In this document: in pieces, positions 1 to 7,124 of the stretch
Layout: each line of letters starts with the position of its first letter
How positions within the stretch are numbered: position 1 is the first letter of the stretch
Assembly (NCBI GenBank): GCA_038236965.1
Contig: JBBRZF010000071.1
Span: forward strand, 1 to 15,861
Reading direction: 5' to 3'
DNA length: 15,861 bases
Source: JBBRZF01 sp038236965
Lineage (GTDB): Bacteria > Acidobacteriota > Terriglobia > Terriglobales > Acidobacteriaceae
Made by a program: the position numbers and the translations under genes
Notes under the pieces: model-generated
The model's input: the letters and a program-made list of their open reading frames with translations, nothing else
Told to the model about the DNA's origin: nothing
Databases searched by the model: none

Positions 1-520
1 CATTGAAGCCTCAGCGCGGGTACGCGATTACGACATCACGCTGGGCTTCCACGGCTCGGCGGACAAGTTGAACACGACGTATCGCTCGGACCCTCCGCTG
101 CCTACGGCGGACATCATTGCGTTGCTGGCCCTGGGCCGGACGCGCGAGGAATCGGCCGGACTGGTGCAGACCTACGGAGCGAACACCAACGCGTCGCTAA
201 CCGAGTCTGCCTCCAATGCGATCCTGGGCACTGCGCTGAACGCTGCCGTCAGCAGCCGTGTGCAGAAGTTGTTCGGAGTAAGCCGCATCAAGATCGATCC
301 GCAGGTAGGCGGACCGGAAAACAATCCCAACGCGCGACTCACGGTGGAACAGCAGGTGTCCAACAACATCACGCTGACCTACATCACCAACCTTTCGCAG
401 TCGGCGCAACAGATCATTCAAGTGGAATACAACATCAATCGCAACGTGTCGATTCTGGCGGTGAGAGACCAGAACGGGGTGGTGGGATTTGATGTGCGGA
501 TCCGGCAGAGAAAGAGGTAA
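1..520 (+). CDS. tamB: TamB-like translocation/assembly protein, C-terminal fragment (5' end outside window)
   Basis: The reading frame is open from base 2 to the TAA at 518-520 and shows the last 172 residues of a larger protein. The segment YDITLGFHGSADKL followed by a region with PLPTADIIALLALGRT is the pattern I recognise from the C-terminal TamB domain (formerly DUF490). The last ~50 residues alternate polar and hydrophobic positions (ITLTYITNLS, IIQVEYNINRN, VGFDVRIR), as expected of the beta-rich end that engages the outer-membrane partner. TamB-family proteins span the periplasm from an inner-membrane anchor and help insert outer-membrane proteins or move lipid. The N-terminal signal anchor and most of the protein lie left of the window. 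A TTG at 68 is in frame but is internal to the domain, not a start. The next gene (engB) is convergent, its stop 167 bp away. Confidence 0.88.
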   Translation, partial: IEASARVRDYDITLGFHGSADKLNTTYRSDPPLPTADIIALLALGRTREESAGLVQTYGANTNASLTESASNAILGTALNAAVSSRVQKLFGVSRIKIDPQVGGPENNPNARLTVEQQVSNNITLTYITNLSQSAQQIIQVEYNINRNVSILAVRDQNGVVGFDVRIRQRKR

Positions 521-524
521 GAAC

Positions 525-578
525 GAATCGATTGCGAATCGGGGAATTGAAAAATTCGACTACGAATCGGGGGATTGA
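525..578. repeat. Iterated GAATCGGGG-type short repeat
   Basis: Directly after the tamB stop, GAATCG occurs at 525-530, 536-541 and 564-569. The 15-mers GAATCGGGGAATTGA (536-550) and GAATCGGGGGATTGA (564-578) differ at one base. The same core recurs in two other intergenic spaces of this window, at 7008-7044 and in altered form at 13727-13829. No coding function is evident. It looks like a degenerate intergenic repeat family. Confidence 0.6.
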
Positions 579-582
579 AGGT

Positions 583-621
583 CAAAGGCAGGCAAAGGCA
601 GAGGCAGAGGCAAAGGCAAAG
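583..621. repeat. Hexanucleotide tandem repeat (GGCARA)n
   Basis: About five consecutive units of GGCAAA or GGCAGA run through 591-620, preceded by a partial unit. This is a purine-rich, strand-biased microsatellite in the tamB-engB convergent spacer. On the engB (minus) strand it reads as a pyrimidine-rich TTTGCC/TCTGCC run just beyond the 624-642 hairpin. It could be a slippage-prone tract; no gene depends visibly on its length. Confidence 0.75.
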
Positions 622-623
622 AC

Positions 624-642
624 CGCGAGCGAGGGGCTCGCG
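624..642. terminator. GC-rich hairpin between convergent tamB and engB
   Basis: CGCGAGC (624-630), loop GAGGG, GCTCGCG (636-642) form a perfect 7-bp stem. It lies between two convergent genes, where a shared terminator is expected. No clean T-run follows on either strand. On the minus strand, downstream of engB, the following sequence is pyrimidine-rich (GTCTTTGCCTTTGCC). A terminator role is inference; it may equally be a REP-like intergenic hairpin. Confidence 0.4.
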
Positions 643-671
643 CCACATCGAGCAACAGCCACATCGAGCAA
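642..671. repeat. Two tandem copies of a 14-mer with 16-bp period
   Basis: GCCACATCGAGCAA is present identically at 642-655 and 658-671, separated by two bases. It begins at the edge of the 624-642 hairpin. It lies in the spacer just beyond the engB stop, so it does not affect a protein. Confidence 0.75.
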
Positions 672-687
672 GGGAGATTGCGAAGGG

Positions 688-1335
688 CTATGCTTCTTCG
701 TCTTCTTGTTCTAGTTCGCCGACGGATGCTAAGCGTTGCTGGTCGGTGAAGAGTTCGCCAGCCTGGCGAATAGCTTTCCAGAGCGCATCTTTTCCGGTTC
801 CGGTCTTCGAAGAGAATGGAACGACCTGATCGGTGCCCAGCGCTTTTCGCAACGCATTAACAGAAGCTTGTATCTTGCTGCCAACGCGGTCGGCCTTGGT
901 GGCGATAACGATATGCGCGCGTCCGATGCTGCGCAGGTATTCAACGAGGTTAACGTCGTTCTGTTGCGGAGGGACGTTGGCGTCCACCAAACACAGGCAG
1001 AGAGCGAGTTGCGGGCGCGAGGCGAGATAGGGGTCGATAAACTTTGGCCATTCCTTCATCAACTCGCGAGGCACGCGCGCGTATCCGTAACCGGGCAGGT
1101 CGGCAAAGACCATATCTGCCTTAGGACGTCCGGGCCATCGTATCTCGAAAAAATTAATGGTCTGGGTGCGACCAGGAGTGTTGCTGGTCTTGGCTATCTT
1201 GTTGCCCACGAGGGAATTGATAAGGCTGGATTTGCCTACATTCGAGCGTCCGAGAAAGGCGACTTCCGGCGGGCCCCCGTGAGGGAACTGTAGCGGGTCG
1301 GCGGCGGAGAGCAGAAACTTTGTCAGGACTTTCAT
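688..1335 (-). CDS. engB: Ribosome-biogenesis GTPase EngB (YsxC/YihA)
   Basis: The 215-residue product is a TRAFAC-class GTPase of the EngB/YsxC family, which in other bacteria binds the 50S precursor in the cytoplasm and is needed for late large-subunit assembly. Visible motifs are the P-loop GRSNVGKS (29-36), the TPGRTQTINFF switch I region (53-63), the G3 DLPGYGYA (79-86) and the G4 TKAD (146-149, a usual EngB variant of NKxD). A G5-like stretch VPFSSKTGTGK lies near residues 172-182. Length is normal for the family, with a short acidic tail (ELEQEDEEA). The start is the ATG complementary to 1333-1335; no strong Shine-Dalgarno sequence is visible. The gene diverges from the kinase gene across ~200 bp. 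In several phyla engB follows lon; here it is on the same strand as lon but separated from it by two genes. Confidence 0.96.
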   Translation of the reverse strand: MKVLTKFLLSAADPLQFPHGGPPEVAFLGRSNVGKSSLINSLVGNKIAKTSNTPGRTQTINFFEIRWPGRPKADMVFADLPGYGYARVPRELMKEWPKFIDPYLASRPQLALCLCLVDANVPPQQNDVNLVEYLRSIGRAHIVIATKADRVGSKIQASVNALRKALGTDQVVPFSSKTGTGKDALWKAIRQAGELFTDQQRLASVGELEQEDEEA

Positions 1336-1534
1336 CGGCTGGAATGATTCTACTAGACGAAGGTGTTGAGCAGCTCCGCTTCACAGTTAAAAGCTTGCAG
1401 CGAGCCAGGTCCTGCTGCTCTGGAATCCCAAACGCGCAGCTCTGGATTCGTCTTATACTCTCAACTTCCTCGCGCACGCTCGATATGCGCTGCAGCCGCA
1501 TCTTGACGCCTACGCGGGATGGAGGGCGATCTCT

Positions 1535-4500
1535 GTGTCCGGGAATCCCGAGAAGAAAGTCATTTCCGATCCGGGGACGGCTCCGACCTTAGTTCCAATT
1601 TCTTCAGGTCAGGACTCTGATACGTCTGTTCCTGAAACACCTTTTCCGCAGACCCCGCGCACACCGATCCCACTCCCTAAAAGTAATGACGCTGCGACCA
1701 TTCTTCCAGTGTCGACATATCTCAGTCTGTCGCTGAGTCCGGGCGTGGTCTTGTCCGGGCGATACGAAATCGTGGACGTGATAGGGCAGGGCGGCATGGG
1801 AGCCGTGTACAAGGCGCAAGACCGCGAACTGGAGCGCGTGGTGGCGCTGAAGTTGATTCGGCCGGAACTGGCCTGCGATGCCAGTATTCTTGAACGCTTC
1901 AAGCAAGAGGTGACGCTGGCGAGCAAGGTGACGCATCGCAACGCGGTGCGAATCTACGATCTGGGCGAGTCGGATGGCTGGAAATTCCTCACCATGGAAT
2001 ACGTGGAAGGTGCGGACCTGGCGAAGATATTGCGGGAACACGGACCCTTTTCGCCGGAAGAGGCGAGCGCGTACATCCTGCAAGTGTGTAACGCATTGCA
2101 GGCGGCGCATGCGGAAGGCGTAGTGCATCGCGATCTGAAACCACAGAACATCATGTGCGACTCACATGGTCGCATCGTGGTGATGGACTTTGGACTGGCG
2201 CGATCGCTGGAAACGTCCGGCATGACGCAGACGGGTGCGCTGCTGGGCACGATGGAATATATGTCTCCCGAACAGGCGATGGGAGAGGTCGCGGGTCCTC
2301 CGTCAGACCTGTTTGCAGTTGGGCTGATCTTCTACGAATTGCTGACGGCCAAGATGCCGTACTCGGCAGACAGCGCGGTGGCGAGCCTGCTGAAGCGGAC
2401 GCGGGAACGCGCGCTTCCGGTGAGTACGGTGAAGGCAACGGTTCCGCGCACGCTGAGCAACATCGTGGCGCGATGTTTGGAAACGAAAGCGTCTGACCGT
2501 TACCAAACTACGACGGAACTCATAAAAGATCTGGAACGGTGGCAGGGCAACAACAAGCAATGGACCTGGCGCGACCATGTTCCCCGCATACGCGTGTTCA
2601 GAAAACGGCAGGTTGCGTTCGCGTCGGTGGGACTTGGGCTCGTACTGCTGATGGGAGGCGTGGCTGCCTCTACTTTCTTCCGAAACGCCGCGCCGCAAAA
2701 AATGGCGGTAGCCAAAGAGCCCAGCATCTCACTGGCGATATTGCCATTCAGGAATTTGTCGAACGATGCTTCGCTGGACTGGATGGGTGCGAGCATCGCG
2801 GAAATGCTGACGACAGACGTAGGGCAATCGGCGGACCTGCGCATGGTCTCACCGGACCGGTTGAACCAGGTTCTGCGAGACCTGAAGACGGACGCTATGA
2901 CGGCGTCGCCTGACGCGACGACCTTGCGTCGAGTGGCGGATTTTGCGAATGCGGATACGTTGATCTCTGGGCAATACGTTCGCAGCGGAGACAAGATACG
3001 GGTAGATGCGATCATTCACGACCTGAAAAGCAACCGCCGCGTTGCGGTGAAGGCGGAAGCCGCGAACGAGCAACAGTTGATCGCGATGGTGGACGAGCTG
3101 GCCCGTCGCGTCCGCGAGAACCTGTCCCTTGATAACAAGGCGAAGGAGACATTGACCGCGCAATCGTTCAAGCCATCGTCACAAAATCTGGAAGCTCTGC
3201 GAGCCTACAGCGAGGGTTTGCAGGCTACGCGGCGTGGTAATCACCTGGAGGCAAAGAAGTCGTTCGAGGCGGCAACGCAAGCCGATCCGAAGTTCGCGCT
3301 GGCTTTTGCGCGACTGGGCCAAAATCAGGTGGCGCTGGGATATGACGATGCGGCCGAGTCGTTTGCACGCAAAGCCGTGGGCCTGTCAGAGGGACTGCCC
3401 ATCATCGAGCGGAACATGATCGCAGCGGTCTACGCGAGCGTGACCAACGATCATGAAAAAGCCGAGGCCGCTTATAAGCAATTGTTGCAGGCGTGGCCTG
3501 ACAACGTGGACCTGCTATTCGAGCTGGCAGGTAATTACGAAGAAGACGGCAAATACAAAGAAGCGCTGGAGACCTACGGTCGCATCGTAAAACTCGACCC
3601 CAAGCATGTGGATGCGCTGCTGGCGACGGGCCGCGTGTACATCAAGAGCGAGCATCCGCAAGATGGGTTGGAGTGGTTGAATCGGGCGTACACGCTGGCC
3701 GTGCAGTTGCAGAATGACGAAGAAATGGCGTCGATACTGCAAGCGCAAGGAGTTGCGTTTAAGCTGTTGACCCGTCCGCAAGACGCGTTGCGCAATTACG
3801 AGCAGTCGTTGGCCATCAAGCGGAGGATCGGCCAGCAGCGCGGCATTGCAGTCAGTTTGAACGAGATTGCGCAAGTGCAGGAGCAGATGGGAAACAATCG
3901 CCAGGCTCTGGCGGCCTTCGAGGAGGCGTTGAAGATCCGACGCGATATCGGCGACAAGTCGGGAACTGCGGACACACTGCTGGACTTGTCGAGTTTCTAC
4001 AACGAGCAGGGCCAATCCGAGAAGGCGCTCTCGATGTTGAAGCAGTCGTTGCAACTGGAGCGCGAGATTGGAAGCGCACTGGGCGAGGCCTTGTGTCTGA
4101 ATAATATCGGCTCGATCTATTTTGCCCAGGACCAATATGACGACGCGAACACCTACTTCGAACGCGCTTTCGCGATCTACGAGAAAGCAGGCGTGCAGGC
4201 GGAGATGGTGGAAAGTCTGCACAACCTGGCGGAGACCGACGCGTTGGTCGGACGGATGGATCAGGCACTAGCACACTACATGAAGGCCCTGGATATCCGG
4301 CGCTCAATGGGCGATGAGCGCGGAGCGGGCATCGAGTACTTCAGCATCGGCTCGCTGTTCGCGTTGCAGGCACGCTATGACGCGGCGCTGCAGTCTCAGG
4401 AAGACGCTCTGAAGATCTTTCGCGCAGCGGGAGACAAGACAGTCTGGATGGTGCAGATACTGAATGGATATGGGGCAGCGCTGGCGCAAGCAGGGCGATT

Positions 4501-5110
4501 CGACGATGCGGGAAAAGCGCTGAACGAATCGCTGGCGCTGAGTCGTTCGCTGAACAATCCCGCGTACATCGCGCAGGCGATGACCTACGCCGGAGACAAC
4601 GACTACTATCGCGGAAAGTTTGCGGAAGCGCGCGCGTTGTACGAGCGTGCCTTGCAAGAGGCGGAGAAGTCGAAAGACCGGTCGGTGGCTCTGACTGCCC
4701 AAGTGCGTCTGGCGCGAGTGGATTCGGCGCAACACTCGCCGAAACTTACCGCGCAATCCGCCGGACAACTGGTGGAACAAGCGGACAGGCTTGGACTGAA
4801 ATACCTTGCCCTGGAGGCGTCGCTGGTTCAGGCGCAGGTGCTGCTGCGTTCCGGAGCAACGCAACGCGCGCTGGATGTAGCTTCGCGTGTAGATGCGGCG
4901 AGCGCTCGTTCCGGCTACCGCATGCTCAATGTATTTGCGCACGGCATCGAAGCGCAAGCGGCCCCAAAACATGCTGCGGAACACTATTCCACGGCACGCA
5001 GTCTGCTGGCGGAGATTCGCAAAGATGCGAAGGATGACGCCATCCTGCATCGCAGCGACCTGGTTGCTCTCAACGAGGCCGCTGCGAGTTCCGACGTGGC
5101 AAAGAAATAA
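1535..5110 (+). CDS. Transmembrane Ser/Thr protein kinase with TolB-like and TPR sensor regions
   Basis: The product is 1191 residues. The GTG start is set by GGAGGG at 1521-1526, 8 nt upstream. Residues 1-76 are a Pro/Ser/Thr-rich tail. Residues ~77-336 are a Hanks-type kinase with glycine loop GQGGMGAV (84-91), VALK lysine K106, catalytic HRDLKPQN (198-205), DFG (218-220) and SPE (244-246), so all key residues are present. A hydrophobic segment at ~360-380 should cross the inner membrane. Residues ~397-535 (SLAILPFRNLSND onward) resemble the TolB-like/FlgO-type domain found in such proteins. From ~550 there are TPR helices; those from ~751 to 1040 keep an almost exact 40-residue period. The likely role is a receptor kinase with an extracytoplasmic protein-binding region; the signal and substrates are unknown. 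A TATACT at 1454-1459 resembles a -10 box, but no -35 was found. It converges on the propeller gene with a 4-bp gap. Confidence 0.93.
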   Translation: MSGNPEKKVISDPGTAPTLVPISSGQDSDTSVPETPFPQTPRTPIPLPKSNDAATILPVSTYLSLSLSPGVVLSGRYEIVDVIGQGGMGAVYKAQDRELERVVALKLIRPELACDASILERFKQEVTLASKVTHRNAVRIYDLGESDGWKFLTMEYVEGADLAKILREHGPFSPEEASAYILQVCNALQAAHAEGVVHRDLKPQNIMCDSHGRIVVMDFGLARSLETSGMTQTGALLGTMEYMSPEQAMGEVAGPPSDLFAVGLIFYELLTAKMPYSADSAVASLLKRTRERALPVSTVKATVPRTLSNIVARCLETKASDRYQTTTELIKDLERWQGNNKQWTWRDHVPRIRVFRKRQVAFASVGLGLVLLMGGVAASTFFRNAAPQKMAVAKEPSISLAILPFRNLSNDASLDWMGASIAEMLTTDVGQSADLRMVSPDRLNQVLRDLKTDAMTASPDATTLRRVADFANADTLISGQYVRSGDKIRVDAIIHDLKSNRRVAVKAEAANEQQLIAMVDELARRVRENLSLDNKAKETLTAQSFKPSSQNLEALRAYSEGLQATRRGNHLEAKKSFEAATQADPKFALAFARLGQNQVALGYDDAAESFARKAVGLSEGLPIIERNMIAAVYASVTNDHEKAEAAYKQLLQAWPDNVDLLFELAGNYEEDGKYKEALETYGRIVKLDPKHVDALLATGRVYIKSEHPQDGLEWLNRAYTLAVQLQNDEEMASILQAQGVAFKLLTRPQDALRNYEQSLAIKRRIGQQRGIAVSLNEIAQVQEQMGNNRQALAAFEEALKIRRDIGDKSGTADTLLDLSSFYNEQGQSEKALSMLKQSLQLEREIGSALGEALCLNNIGSIYFAQDQYDDANTYFERAFAIYEKAGVQAEMVESLHNLAETDALVGRMDQALAHYMKALDIRRSMGDERGAGIEYFSIGSLFALQARYDAALQSQEDALKIFRAAGDKTVWMVQILNGYGAALAQAGRFDDAGKALNESLALSRSLNNPAYIAQAMTYAGDNDYYRGKFAEARALYERALQEAEKSKDRSVALTAQVRLARVDSAQHSPKLTAQSAGQLVEQADRLGLKYLALEASLVQAQVLLRSGATQRALDVASRVDAASARSGYRMLNVFAHGIEAQAAPKHAAEHYSTARSLLAEIRKDAKDDAILHRSDLVALNEAAASSDVAKK

Positions 5111-5114
5111 ATCC

Positions 5115-6848
5115 TCAAGGGTTACAAGTGTTCAAGCAGAAATAGACGGTGTGGGCGCGGTCAAAAGCGCCGATGGCAGTGATGTGCGCCGCATATTCGC
5201 CAGAGGGGAACTGCGTCGTGTCCTTGGTGCTCAGATTGAAGATGTACTGAGAACCTGCGTTGTCGAAGCGGAAGACGGGCGGGTCGTTGGACGAGCCGGA
5301 AGCGAAGACGACAACCCGCGTTGTTTCAGGCATGATGCGCTCGACCGAGAGCAGGGCCGTAAGTCCCGGGACGTTTGCGCCGCTCGAATCCGTCGCCCGG
5401 AATTTGAAGGTGATGTTCTGACCGGAATTGAATATCACCGGCGAACTCGGCGAGATGGAGCCGGGGGTGAAGGGTGTGAGCACGCCTCCGAAATTGATGC
5501 CCGCCGTCGTCGGCGTCACGTTGGCGAGCACGAAGTCAGAGAAGCCCTTGGTACGACCGCTGGTTGTGCCGTCACCGGGAAGCGGGCCGCTGAATATCCA
5601 GTATCCGAACATATCCAGGACGGAGCAGTTGTTGGTATTTCCCTGCTTGTCGCAGCGGAGGAGCCCGGGGTTGATGATGAATGAGTCGTTGAAGAAATTG
5701 GCGATGGTGAGGCGAAGCGGGTCGGTGTTGCTGGAGCATCCCGATTTCGGCGAGACAGTGATGACGCGGTCGAATCCCTCCTGACCGCTCTCAGGTTCAA
5801 TCTTGAAGGTGATGGGCTGAGTACCCAGAAGCGTTGTTGCGAACTGCGCGGCCGCGTCGGCAGGTAGTCGCTGCGTGGAGGTGAGGTCGGCGAGGCAGGT
5901 GGAAGGCGAGATCTCCGCCACTTCAAGTCCGAAGTTCCATTTCCTGGCGCCGTTCACGACGGTGGACTGGGCGTTGGTGATGGTCTTCGACGTCGGCGAG
6001 ATAGCGAGTCCAGTGGCCGGCGGGAACGAACCCTTGCGCTTGGGAAGAGTAAAGGCCAGCGTCGGCGTGGCAGATACGGCCTGGTTAATGAGCCAGAGTT
6101 TTCCGTTGGCATTGTTAGCGTCGGAGGTGGCTATCCATATCTTGTCGGAACTGGCTTCGAGATACGTGGGAGTGTCGGGAAATGTCGCGTAAGTGTGGCA
6201 GGCGCCGAGCGTGTTGCCGGTGGCGGGGAGATCGCACTGCAACAAGGCGTTGGTGACGGCGACGTAGAAGTGATTGAAGTCGTCACGCGCGATGCCCGTG
6301 GGATTGGACAGTCCCGAAAAAACCGCCGCCGCGCTGCCATAGGGCGGCGAGGACCGGAAGACCTGTGAGCCGGCAACGAAGAGCAAGTCGCCTTGATTGG
6401 AAAATGCGATGCCTCCGCCTGTTCCGGATGCGCTCACCAGCAACCGTGGCGCAGGGAAGGAGCCAGAGACAGCGCCGTGAATGATCCAGAGGGCTCCGGT
6501 CTGCTCATCGTTGAATACGAGGTCACCGGTAGGCGTGAATCGCGGCCCTTGCGGAGCGAGGGGTGGAGCGGTTGTCGCCTGGAAGATCGTGGTCGCGATC
6601 TGTGTGGTGGGATTGATTTGCACGATGCGATGGTTGGTGGGATCGCAAACGTAAAGCAATCCGTTGGGGCCGAAGGTGCTGTCTTCGGGGACGGCTCCGT
6701 TGACCGAGTACAGCGCGGAGGACGCTCTGGTTGCGGTGTTGAAGGTCAGCACCTGATTTCCGGCGCCGGTGGAGATGTACACGGTGCTTTGGGAGAAAAG
6801 GGAAGTGGACAGAGTGAGCGCACAGAAGAGAAGCAGGAGACGCTTCAT
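5115..6848 (-). CDS. Secreted beta-propeller (NHL/SMP-30-like) protein with Ig/PxKF-like C-terminal domain
   Basis: The product is 577 residues and I do not recognise a named family. Residues 1-19 form a signal peptide (KR, then a leucine-rich core, then a SLFS-Q type site), so the protein is exported. Residues ~22-290 contain blade-like repeats, for example GPNGLLYVCDPTNHRIVQI, FTPTGDLVF, FSNQGDLLFVAGSQVFR and NPTGIARDDFNHFYVAV, as in NHL or SMP-30-like propellers. Residues ~300-470 are Cys-containing and unassigned. Residues ~470-575 (ITFKFRATDSSGANV near the start, YIFNLSTKDTTQFPSGEYAAHI near the end) resemble PxKF-type Ig-like domains. The ATG start is supported by GAGGT 9 nt upstream. 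The stop (TGA, 5115-5117) is 4 bp from the kinase stop, so the two convergent transcripts probably overlap. A ligand-binding or adhesive role outside the cytoplasm is inference. Confidence 0.85.
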   Translation of the reverse strand: MKRLLLLFCALTLSTSLFSQSTVYISTGAGNQVLTFNTATRASSALYSVNGAVPEDSTFGPNGLLYVCDPTNHRIVQINPTTQIATTIFQATTAPPLAPQGPRFTPTGDLVFNDEQTGALWIIHGAVSGSFPAPRLLVSASGTGGGIAFSNQGDLLFVAGSQVFRSSPPYGSAAAVFSGLSNPTGIARDDFNHFYVAVTNALLQCDLPATGNTLGACHTYATFPDTPTYLEASSDKIWIATSDANNANGKLWLINQAVSATPTLAFTLPKRKGSFPPATGLAISPTSKTITNAQSTVVNGARKWNFGLEVAEISPSTCLADLTSTQRLPADAAAQFATTLLGTQPITFKIEPESGQEGFDRVITVSPKSGCSSNTDPLRLTIANFFNDSFIINPGLLRCDKQGNTNNCSVLDMFGYWIFSGPLPGDGTTSGRTKGFSDFVLANVTPTTAGINFGGVLTPFTPGSISPSSPVIFNSGQNITFKFRATDSSGANVPGLTALLSVERIMPETTRVVVFASGSSNDPPVFRFDNAGSQYIFNLSTKDTTQFPSGEYAAHITAIGAFDRAHTVYFCLNTCNP

Positions 6849-6975
6849 CGTTTTACTACCTCGCTGAGTCGATCTGGGTGTCGCTTTTCGAGGGTCGGCT
6901 GGTCACTGCGGAATGTCTCCGACGGCGACCAAAGTTGAAAGAGTTTAATCCTGATACAGAGCTGCTCGTGTAGTT

Positions 6976-6992
6976 TTTGTACTTAGTACGAA
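6976..6992. promoter_or_regulatory. Short inverted repeat upstream of the propeller gene
   Basis: TTTGTAC (6976-6982), TTA, GTACGAA (6986-6992) form an inverted repeat with one mismatched pair and a perfect GTAC-TTA-GTAC core. It lies ~130 bp upstream of the propeller start. An operator role is possible but unsupported by any recognised promoter nearby. Confidence 0.2.
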
Positions 6993-7007
6993 GGTGCAGC
7001 ACGGGAA

Positions 7008-7044
7008 GAATCGGGGAATCGGGTGAATTCGAATCGGGTAATCG
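7008..7044. repeat. Iterated GAATCGGG repeat, second locus
   Basis: GAATCGGG occurs at 7008-7015, 7016-7023 and 7031-7038, with GAATTCG and TAATCG variants interleaved. This is the same core as at 525-578. It sits between the propeller gene promoter region and the lon terminator. Confidence 0.65.
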
Positions 7045-7074
7045 AAAAGCAAAGGCCGGTCAGAGACCGAGCGC

Positions 7075-7105
7075 AAAAAAGGAGAGCCGATTGGCTCTCC
7101 TTTTT
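7075..7105 (-). terminator. Rho-independent terminator of lon (bidirectional form)
   Basis: GGAGAGCC (7081-7088), loop GATT, GGCTCTCC (7093-7100) form a perfect 8-bp stem flanked by six A (7075-7080) and five T (7101-7105). On the minus strand this reads hairpin then T6, 20-50 bp beyond the lon TAA at 7125-7127, which is the classic arrangement. The symmetry means it could also stop transcription coming the other way. Confidence 0.92.
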
Positions 7106-7124
7106 ATTTGGTAATGCGCTTCGA

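Noticed and set aside
4893..5684. Plus-strand open frame bridging the kinase end and the propeller gene
   Set aside because: It overlaps two better-supported genes, has no start signal, and its composition is typical of an out-of-frame translation.
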